Shown: positions 3,807 to 8,886 of the stretch, one piece after another
Position numbering within the stretch: the first letter of the stretch is position 1
How the letters are laid out: the number at the start of each line of letters is the position of its first letter
From: Nitrospirota bacterium
GTDB taxonomy: Bacteria; Nitrospirota; Thermodesulfovibrionia; Thermodesulfovibrionales; Magnetobacteriaceae
Assembly: GCA_015232165.1 (NCBI GenBank)
Contig: JADGAE010000061.1
Coordinates: forward strand, 1 to 8,886
Direction of reading: 5' to 3'
Length of the DNA: 8,886 nucleotides
Program-made: the position numbers and the translations under genes
The notes under the pieces: generated by a model
Database searches by the model: none
What the model was told of the DNA's origin: nothing
What the model saw: the letters and a program-made list of their open reading frames with translations, nothing else

Positions 3807-6647
3807 ATGAAGATCAAGATGAAGGGGTTAGGCGGTGTTGTTGTTTTGCTGTTGTCACTAATCGCGGTGGACGCTAATGCGGGCAACATAATAGTACCAA
3901 CGACAACAGACTATTGGACGGGATATAGTGAGTATGGAAACATAAGCGTATCATCAACGGCTGATGGTATCCAGATCAACGGATATGATGTAAGCAAAGG
4001 GTCAATGGAGCGGACGATAAATGCCTATGACTTCACGGCAGCCGAGACATACATAAAGTGGAAGGTACATGGAGCGGGCTACATGAAGGCGGCTGTTGGC
4101 ATTGGCGATACGGCCACCAATGTAGTAATAAACGGAAATACGTCAACGGTTCGTTCCGTAAATGGTTCAACGGTAATAGCAGATGATACTTGGTACTACA
4201 CGAGGATTCGGTTTAGCGCCGACAGCAAATCCTATTTAACCGTAACAACTACGGATAATTACGACAATGCCGGCGGCACCGAGTTTATGAACACCAACGG
4301 TACGATATCCAATACGACGGCCTTTCAAACCGGTGTTTTTTATGCCTCCATATGGGACAATGAAGGAGGCAAGGATGCGTATATAGTCATAGGTGAGGCC
4401 AAGGTGGTAAAGGCTATGTCCTGCGGCACACTTACAAAGGCCGGCGGGGATTTGGCCGAGACATTCAACTTTGATATGGGTACTACCTCCGGGCATTTCT
4501 ATTTTGAGTATGATACCTATACCGTAGAAGATGAAATTATGGTACTATATGAAGGCAGTCAGATATATACAACCGGATGTGTTGGTAAAAAAGACTCCGT
4601 CCCCCTTGCCTTTTCCGGGACATCCAGTGTGATTACAGTCTCTACCAATCCCAACTGTACGGGGACAACAGGCACGGCATGGGAGTTTACGATTACCTGT
4701 CCCGTAGGTGGAATCTCCGTGCAGGTCATAGGTGACAGTAAGTACAACACTAAGGGAAAGGGCACGGTGGTAAGTTCCGACAACAAGATTCAATGTAGGG
4801 ATGATGGTATAAATTGTACAATAATGTACAAGACCCCGGCGGATGTAACCCTGACGGCCTATGCGGACCTGGACTATTCATTTACAGGTTGGGGTAAACA
4901 CTGCAAGGGTATGGGCAAGGCCCTGTCGTGTACGCTTTCAACGTGGTATGAAAGGTTTGTTACTGCGCAGTTTACGCCAAACGAGTTTTTAAACAAGCTG
5001 ACCGTAACCAAATCCGGTAGAAGCTCCGGGACGGTGGCGCCATCAGGGGGTAGAATAACGTGGACAAACAACACGGGCGCGGCCTTCTATGAGTCAACCG
5101 ACCTGATAACACTCGTCCCATCGCCGGACCAAAATGCCTATTTTGCGGGCTGGGGCGGTGACTGCAGCGGGTCTTCCTGCACCCTGACTATGTCCGGAGC
5201 AAAGAGTGTTGAGGCCAGGTTTGAACCAATGGCCAAGCTCAACTTAACCAAGGCCGGTAATGGCGGAGGCTCCGTAACGCCGTCAACGGGAACCATCACG
5301 TGGGGCACTAAGACCGGTACTGGATATTATACCCCGGGGACATCGCTAACGCTTACTGCGGCGGCCAACTCCGGTTCGATCTTTAGCGGCTGGAGCAATG
5401 ACTGTTCCGGTTCAGCCTCAACCTGCACCTTAAGCATGCTTGCCGACAGGACTGTAACGGCAACGTTTAATTTAAGTATGCAGACAAACCCCAAACTCAC
5501 CGTCACCAAACAAGGCAGCGGCGATGGCACGGTATCAACATCGGCAGGGACCCTGGCATGGTACGGCAACACCGGCACTGCCACATATGAACTGGATACG
5601 CAGGTGACATTGATTGCAACGCCCTCTGCGGGATCAACCTTTGGCGGCTGGAGCGGAGACTGCACGGCGTCAAATATGACGTGCACGACAACCATGTCCG
5701 GAGACAGGAGTGTTGCGGCTACGTTTATTCCAAGTGGTAGCAGTAAGGCGGCGTATGACTTTGACGGTAACGGGATTAGCGATGCCCTGTGGAGAGATAC
5801 CTCAACAGGCGATGTATACATATGGTTGATGAAAGACACCGCCATAAACTCAGGTGACTTTGTTGTCAAGGCAGTGTCGCTGGATTGGGACATTGTGGGT
5901 GTGGGCGACTTTAATGGCGACGGCAAGAGCGACATCGTATGGCGCAACGGTCAGGGCGACGTCCATATGTGGCTCATGGACGGCACAAGGATATCCACGC
6001 AGGGGTATGTCTCCAGGGGATTACCCAAAGAGTGGGTACTTAGGGCCACAGGTAATTTTGACGGTGACGGCAAGGCCGACATGCTGTGGCAGAATACCCC
6101 AACAGGCGACGTCTATGTGTGGTTGATGGACGGCGCAAATATAAAGAACGCCGGCTATATAACAAAGGCCGTCGGAGCAGAATGGGAGCTAAAAGGAGTA
6201 TCAGACCTTGATGGTGACAACAAGAGCGATATCGTCTGGCAAAACACCAACACCGGGGCGGTCTTTGTATGGTTTATGGACACTGTCAGCATTTCCAAGG
6301 GAGACTATGTTGCCACGGGAGTTTCAGGCAACTGGCAGATAAAGGCGATTGCAGACTTTGACGGTGACGGCAAGGCCGATATGTTGTGGCAGAACACGAC
6401 AAGCGGTGACCTATACCTGTGGCTGATGGATGGTACAAAGATAGTCAACGGCGGTTATGTAAAACGTGCAGTAGCAGCGACCTGGCAGATCAAAAAAATC
6501 GGAGATTACAACGGAGATGGCAAGGCCGACCTACTCTGGCAAGACACCACAAGCGGCGATGTCTACATATACATCATGGACGGTCTCAGGATAACCACCG
6601 AAGGATATTCAACAAAGGGCCTCTCCGGACAATGGCAAATTAAATAA
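3807..6647 (+). CDS. Large secreted multidomain protein with InlB-type and FG-GAP/VCBS repeats
   Basis: The product is 946 residues, probably exported and surface-bound or secreted, with an adhesion or ligand-binding role inferred from its domains. Residues 1-25 are a signal peptide (MKIKMK, hydrophobic core, cleavage near ANA|G). Residues 26-203 look like a lectin/concanavalin-type beta-sandwich. Residues 206-300 form a CUB/jelly-roll-like module (DxIxVxYxG...TGCVG, Cys206, 258, 284, 298). Four InlB B-type repeats follow (about 303-391, 395-474, 475-556, 561-643), each with GW (361, 448, 528, 614) and a nearby cysteine pair (366/375, 453/458, 533/540, 619/626). Six FG-GAP/VCBS blades of about 50 residues (651-946) carry DxDxDGxxD calcium-binding loops. 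The protein ends exactly at a blade boundary (WQIK). No LPXTG, PEP-CTERM or type IX sorting signal is visible. The start is supported by GGAGGAG eight bases upstream. No specific family name or ligand can be assigned. Confidence 0.85.
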   Translation: MKIKMKGLGGVVVLLLSLIAVDANAGNIIVPTTTDYWTGYSEYGNISVSSTADGIQINGYDVSKGSMERTINAYDFTAAETYIKWKVHGAGYMKAAVGIGDTATNVVINGNTSTVRSVNGSTVIADDTWYYTRIRFSADSKSYLTVTTTDNYDNAGGTEFMNTNGTISNTTAFQTGVFYASIWDNEGGKDAYIVIGEAKVVKAMSCGTLTKAGGDLAETFNFDMGTTSGHFYFEYDTYTVEDEIMVLYEGSQIYTTGCVGKKDSVPLAFSGTSSVITVSTNPNCTGTTGTAWEFTITCPVGGISVQVIGDSKYNTKGKGTVVSSDNKIQCRDDGINCTIMYKTPADVTLTAYADLDYSFTGWGKHCKGMGKALSCTLSTWYERFVTAQFTPNEFLNKLTVTKSGRSSGTVAPSGGRITWTNNTGAAFYESTDLITLVPSPDQNAYFAGWGGDCSGSSCTLTMSGAKSVEARFEPMAKLNLTKAGNGGGSVTPSTGTITWGTKTGTGYYTPGTSLTLTAAANSGSIFSGWSNDCSGSASTCTLSMLADRTVTATFNLSMQTNPKLTVTKQGSGDGTVSTSAGTLAWYGNTGTATYELDTQVTLIATPSAGSTFGGWSGDCTASNMTCTTTMSGDRSVAATFIPSGSSKAAYDFDGNGISDALWRDTSTGDVYIWLMKDTAINSGDFVVKAVSLDWDIVGVGDFNGDGKSDIVWRNGQGDVHMWLMDGTRISTQGYVSRGLPKEWVLRATGNFDGDGKADMLWQNTPTGDVYVWLMDGANIKNAGYITKAVGAEWELKGVSDLDGDNKSDIVWQNTNTGAVFVWFMDTVSISKGDYVATGVSGNWQIKAIADFDGDGKADMLWQNTTSGDLYLWLMDGTKIVNGGYVKRAVAATWQIKKIGDYNGDGKADLLWQDTTSGDVYIYIMDGLRITTEGYSTKGLSGQWQIK
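4713..5735 (+). repeat. Four InlB-type (divergent bacterial B-repeat) coding repeats
   Basis: The protein repeats follow the pattern LTVTKxGxGxGTVxxxxGxIxW...TLxAxPxxGSxFxGWxxDCSG...CTxTMxxxxxVxAxF. Repeat 1 is the most divergent, carrying a second cysteine pair (330/337). Repeats 2-4 are closer to each other. The per-repeat cysteine pair just after GW suggests a disulfide in each copy, consistent with an extracytoplasmic location. Such repeats usually act as spacer or stalk domains in surface proteins. Confidence 0.8.
5757..6644 (+). repeat. Six FG-GAP/VCBS coding repeats, about 150 bp each
   Basis: The blades begin at residues 651, 701, 750, 800, 850 and 900, each starting with a D/N-x-D/N-G calcium loop followed by x-W-x-x-x-x-x-G-x-V-x-x-W-x-M-D. 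Nucleotide conservation is strong: tttgacggtgacggcaag recurs exactly 300 bases apart (about 6058 and 6358). Blades 2 and 4 share KSDIVW, and blades 3 and 5 share KADMLWQNT, suggesting growth by two-blade duplication. Repeats of this type form beta-propellers. Confidence 0.85.
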
Positions 6648-6668
6648 ACCGCAATAGTTCAGCGTCTG

Positions 6669-6769
6669 AGAAAAGAAAGAATGGAGGGTTTTGCCCCTTT
6701 TGTGCCAGGGGCGGCTCGCCCCCTCCCTCAGACCCACCCACAAGGGGACCAGTCCCCTTGACCCCATTA
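6669..6769 (-). repeat. GC-rich dispersed repeat, copy D
   Basis: This copy has the same orientation as copy C: aaggggaccagtcccctt (6742-6759), the second palindrome as ggggcg-gct-cgcccc (6708-6722) and an A/G-rich end at 6669-6682. It begins 22 bases after the stop codon of the large surface-protein gene, in a 387-bp convergent gap. No separate intrinsic terminator is visible for that gene, so the paired palindromes may act in that role; this is inference. Confidence 0.8.
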
Positions 6770-6793
6770 TATCTCATTTATAGTATAATCTTT

Positions 6794-7007
6794 GTATCCT
6801 CTTTATATTTCATGGTAACTATGCGTTTACGTCTTCTGGATTCCTGTTTACACAGGAATGACCCCTGTTCAAGCCAGGGGCAGGCACACTTGAAAAACGG
6901 CTGTTATTGTCATTCCCGCGAAACATGTCCCTGGCTTGAACAGGGAGCAGGAATCCATGCCTTTAAAACATGAGAAGAAATTTACCATGCTTTTTAAAGA
7001 GGATACC
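6794..7007. mobile_element. Complete 214-bp MITE-like element
   Basis: The terminal inverted repeats are 6794-6818 (gtatcctctttatatttcat...) and 6982-7006, pairing at 21 of 25 positions. Flanking them is the 7-bp direct repeat aatcttt (6787-6793 and 7008-7014), a candidate target-site duplication. Nested inside are perfect inverted repeats: tggattcctg (6837-6846) with caggaatcca (6948-6957), ggaatgac (6855-6862) with gtcattcc (6909-6916), and ccctgttcaagccaggg (6863-6879) with 6929-6945. There is no coding capacity, so any movement would need a transposase in trans. The left 52 bases recur at 8835-8886. The inner gtcattcccgcg...ggaatcca motif resembles the ATTCCC/GGGAAT dRS3-type repeats known from Neisseria. 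It lies between convergent genes. Confidence 0.8.
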
Positions 7008-7034
7008 AATCTTTCTATATGTATACCTTAACTA

Positions 7035-7622
7035 TTACGATGTAAAGGCCAGGTTGGCGACGAAGTGAAACAAGACTGACGGTAATACGTTGGAGGTCTT
7101 GAGGTATAGCCGGCCCATTATCAGTGAGGGGAAGAAGGTCAACAGTGGTGTAATGTCTCCGCCGACAAGGAACCTTCCACTGTGACACAGGGCAAACATG
7201 GCGCTGACAATAACGACTGTTGCGGGTCTGTTTCCAAGTGACTCCTGGAGATAGCCCCTGAAGAACAGTTCTTCGGGTATGGCATTGAGCATCAGCACCG
7301 TCAGTATATACATTGCAGGAGGAGGCACAAATGCTCCCTTCATCACGACAACCTTGATCAGCACAAAGGGCAGCACAAAGAAGACACACCCCAGTACGCC
7401 CAACAGAATGTCAGTAGTCTTGACCGACATCGGCAGACGTCTGAGGTAACATACGGGGATAATATAGAGCGCCGCCGGTATGATCAGGTAAAAAAACCGT
7501 ATGACGTAGACCTGCTGAATGAGGCATAGAGACAAGACCACGACAAACCAGCACAGGGCTACAATACCCCCCCTGTCGGGTGTCTTGAGTTTGTCGGATA
7601 TTTCCGTAATTTTATTTGCCAT
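7035..7622 (-). CDS. CPBP family glutamic-type intramembrane protease
   Basis: This is a 195-residue polytopic membrane protein of the CPBP/Abi (CAAX-protease-like, Rce1-related) family, which cleaves substrates within the inner membrane. The catalytic motifs are all present: EExxxR at Glu117, Glu118, Arg122 (IPEELFFRGYLQ); FxxxH at Phe143 to His147; and HxxxN at His186 to Asn190. About five or six hydrophobic segments are visible (for example 19-36, 41-58, 71-93, 103-115, 134-146, 158-170), and the N-terminus is cytoplasmic-looking and polar. The start is ATG with AAGGA just upstream (three-base spacing). It is divergent from the REC-kinase gene across 74 bases. Family members process exported proteins, serve in sortase-like C-terminal sorting, or give bacteriocin immunity. 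No matching C-terminal tag protein is in the window, so the substrate is unknown. The family call is firm and the role open. Confidence 0.9.
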   Translation of the reverse strand: MANKITEISDKLKTPDRGGIVALCWFVVVLSLCLIQQVYVIRFFYLIIPAALYIIPVCYLRRLPMSVKTTDILLGVLGCVFFVLPFVLIKVVVMKGAFVPPPAMYILTVLMLNAIPEELFFRGYLQESLGNRPATVVIVSAMFALCHSGRFLVGGDITPLLTFFPSLIMGRLYLKTSNVLPSVLFHFVANLAFTS

Positions 7623-7696
7623 TTTTCCTTAATGTCTATGGTATTATATTACTAAAATAACCGGCAAAGATACAAACTGCCTTAGAGGGTACACAT
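7623..7696. promoter_or_regulatory. Divergent promoter region of the protease and kinase genes
   Basis: These 74 bases separate the two start codons. Leftward there is a perfect TATAAT (7643-7648 on the minus strand) with no good -35 at standard spacing; TTGTAT lies 21 bases upstream. Rightward, TAAAAT (7653-7658) and TATTAT (7642-7647) are possible -10 boxes. The kinase gene has a Shine-Dalgarno GAGGG seven bases before its ATG. The overlapping AT-rich boxes mean the two genes could be co-regulated. I see no clear operator repeat. Confidence 0.45.
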
Positions 7697-8821
7697 ATGG
7701 AATTGATAGACATGGTCAGAAGATTAAAGAAGGTTTCAAAGGATATAACGGTCTTGCTTGTGGAAGATGAGGAGATTCCTTCAAAGGCATTGTTAGACAT
7801 ACTTTCAAAATACTTTGATAACGTAACCTGTGCGTTTAATGGTCGGGAAGGGCTTGATAAATATAAGTCCGGCAGACATGATATCGTCATTACAGATATG
7901 GATATGCCCGTCATGAATGGGATCGTTATGACAAGGCGAATCAAGGAAATCAATAACGAGCAGATTGTTATCGTTGTCTCTGCATACGATGACTCTCGCT
8001 CACTGAGGGACTTGATAAATACAAATGTGAGCGGCTTTATCTTAAAGCCTGTTGAGGCTGTTAATCTCCTGGATGCCTTATATACGGCCTGCAAGAGAAT
8101 AGTCAACGAACGACAGATTGAACAGTGGCACAAGGACATTGAAGACATCGTAAGACAGCGCACCCTACAACTCTATGAGGCAAACGAGAGCCTGTCGGCA
8201 TCTCTTAAGGACAATACTGTCCTCCTCAAGGAGGTCCATCACAGGGTAAGGAACAACCTGCAGATTATCTCCAGCCTCTTAAGCCTTCAAGCAGAAAAGA
8301 TAGCGGACCAGCACCTTCTGGGCATCTTCATGGACAGTCAGCAACGTATCAGGTCGATGGCGCTCATACATGAGAAGCTGTATCAGTCTGCCGACATGTC
8401 CAAACTGGACTTTGCTCAATATGTGGAGGAACTAACAGCGGAGTTGTTGGAGTCCTACTGTAGTTACAACAATAATGCCGACATCAGGTTAGAGCTGGAC
8501 TTGGACAGTAGCGCTAAAATGCTCAACATCGATATGGTAGTTCCGTGTGCGCTGGTGATCTGCGAGCTTGTCTCAAACTCCCTTAAGTACGCGTTCTCCA
8601 GTGGTCAGGAAGGTTGCATATGGATTATATTTGATAAAAACGCAGATGGTAATTTTGAGCTAATCATAGGTGACAACGGTATTGGATTGCCAAAGGACTT
8701 TGACATAAAAAAACTTAACACGCTGGGTATGAATCTCGTATGCGATTTAATTACGCGAAAACTCAGAGGCGAATTTGAGATTGACAGCTCCAATGGCACT
8801 ACGTTCAAGATATTGTTTTAA
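7697..8821 (+). CDS. Response-regulator receiver fused to a HisKA_2-type histidine kinase
   Basis: The product is 374 residues, a cytoplasmic two-component signalling protein with its receiver at the front. The REC domain (about 16-135) has the acidic pocket Glu23-Asp24-Glu25, phospho-acceptor Asp67 (VITDMDMP), Ser95 in the Thr/Ser position and Lys117 (LKPVE). A coiled-coil linker (about 136-175) leads to a HisKA_2 dimerisation domain (LLKEVHHRVRNNLQIISSLL), where His182 is the likely phospho-acceptor (His181 adjacent). The HATPase domain (about 265-374) keeps the N-box (Glu290, Asn294), G1 DNGIGLP (326-332) and G2 LGMNL (343-347). There is no transmembrane or sensory domain, so the REC domain probably takes the input from another kinase and controls the C-terminal kinase. 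The output regulator is not in the window. The ATG at 7697 is supported by GAGGG. The divergent protease gene is the only obvious neighbour, and a MITE end starts 13 bases after the stop. Confidence 0.93.
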   Translation: MELIDMVRRLKKVSKDITVLLVEDEEIPSKALLDILSKYFDNVTCAFNGREGLDKYKSGRHDIVITDMDMPVMNGIVMTRRIKEINNEQIVIVVSAYDDSRSLRDLINTNVSGFILKPVEAVNLLDALYTACKRIVNERQIEQWHKDIEDIVRQRTLQLYEANESLSASLKDNTVLLKEVHHRVRNNLQIISSLLSLQAEKIADQHLLGIFMDSQQRIRSMALIHEKLYQSADMSKLDFAQYVEELTAELLESYCSYNNNADIRLELDLDSSAKMLNIDMVVPCALVICELVSNSLKYAFSSGQEGCIWIIFDKNADGNFELIIGDNGIGLPKDFDIKKLNTLGMNLVCDLITRKLRGEFEIDSSNGTTFKILF

Positions 8822-8834
8822 TTATGGTATCTTC

Positions 8835-8886
8835 GTATCTTCTTTATATTTCATGGTAACTATACTTTTACGCATCCTGGATTCCT
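8835..8886. mobile_element. Left end of a second MITE-like copy, cut by window end
   Basis: These 52 bases match 6794-6845 without gaps at 46 of 52 positions, covering the terminal inverted repeat (gtatcttctttatatttcat...) and the inner tggattcct. The orientation is the same as for the first copy. The element begins 13 bases after the kinase stop codon and continues past the window. The preceding bases include atctt, similar to the candidate duplication at the first copy (aatcttt), which may mean target preference or that these bases belong to the element. Confidence 0.8.

Noticed and set aside
5327..5947. 206-residue minus-strand open frame
   Set aside because: It is antisense to the InlB-type and first FG-GAP repeats of the large surface protein. 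Its repetitive look mirrors the sense repeats.
6600..6647. C-terminal sorting tag on the 946-residue protein processed by the nearby CPBP protease
   Set aside because: The protein ends in a propeller strand (GQWQIK) with no hydrophobic helix, PEP, LPXTG or basic tail, so it is not a visible substrate for such sorting.
6758..6973. 71-residue plus-strand open frame
   Set aside because: It runs through the end of repeat copy D and most of the MITE, so it is repeat sequence by chance open.
7636..8163. 175-residue minus-strand open frame
   Set aside because: It is antisense to the clear REC domain of the kinase gene and has Ser/Leu-rich shadow composition.

Overview
The window looks like chromosomal DNA of a diderm (Gram-negative) bacterium of moderate GC. 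It encodes an outer-membrane assembly protein with signal peptide, beta-barrel and terminal Phe, plus a large exported repeat protein. The dispersed GC-rich repeats recall draft genomes of magnetotactic Nitrospirota ('Candidatus Magnetobacterium' and relatives). That placement is from memory and weak; no rRNA or other strict phylogenetic marker is present.

Layout. (1) 103-2978, minus strand: bamA (Omp85, five POTRA domains plus barrel), followed with a 4-base overlap by a short periplasmic protein with a SurA-like N-terminal region and no PPIase domain. A perfect hairpin follows immediately. The two genes look like one outer-membrane-protein biogenesis operon. (2) 2979-3691: a 0.7-kb intergenic stretch filled mostly by repeats: two copies of a GC-rich family and one 105-bp imperfect palindrome of a different family. 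(3) 3692-6647, plus strand: a possible 36-codon leader ORF with a promoter in front, then a 946-residue secreted protein. Its order is signal peptide, lectin-like N-region, CUB/jelly-roll-like module, four InlB-type repeats, and six FG-GAP/VCBS blades. (4) 6648-7034: a convergent intergenic region holding another GC-rich repeat and a complete 214-bp MITE-like element with terminal inverted repeats and a candidate 7-bp target duplication. (5) 7035-8821: a divergent pair, a CPBP glutamic-type intramembrane protease (minus) and a cytoplasmic REC + HisKA_2 histidine kinase (plus). (6) 8835-8886: the left end of a second copy of the MITE, cut by the window edge.

BamA and the SurA-like protein probably act together in delivering and inserting outer-membrane proteins. 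The 946-residue protein is a likely surface or secreted adhesin or binding protein. The protease and kinase share a 74-bp divergent promoter region and are bracketed by directly repeated MITE ends, but no substrate or partner is visible here.

The most notable observations are: a GC-rich dispersed repeat that appears to have been captured in frame inside the BamA signal-peptide region; the MITE pair around the protease/kinase module; and the multi-family repeat clusters in every large intergenic gap. I saw no tRNA, rRNA, CRISPR array or transposase gene.
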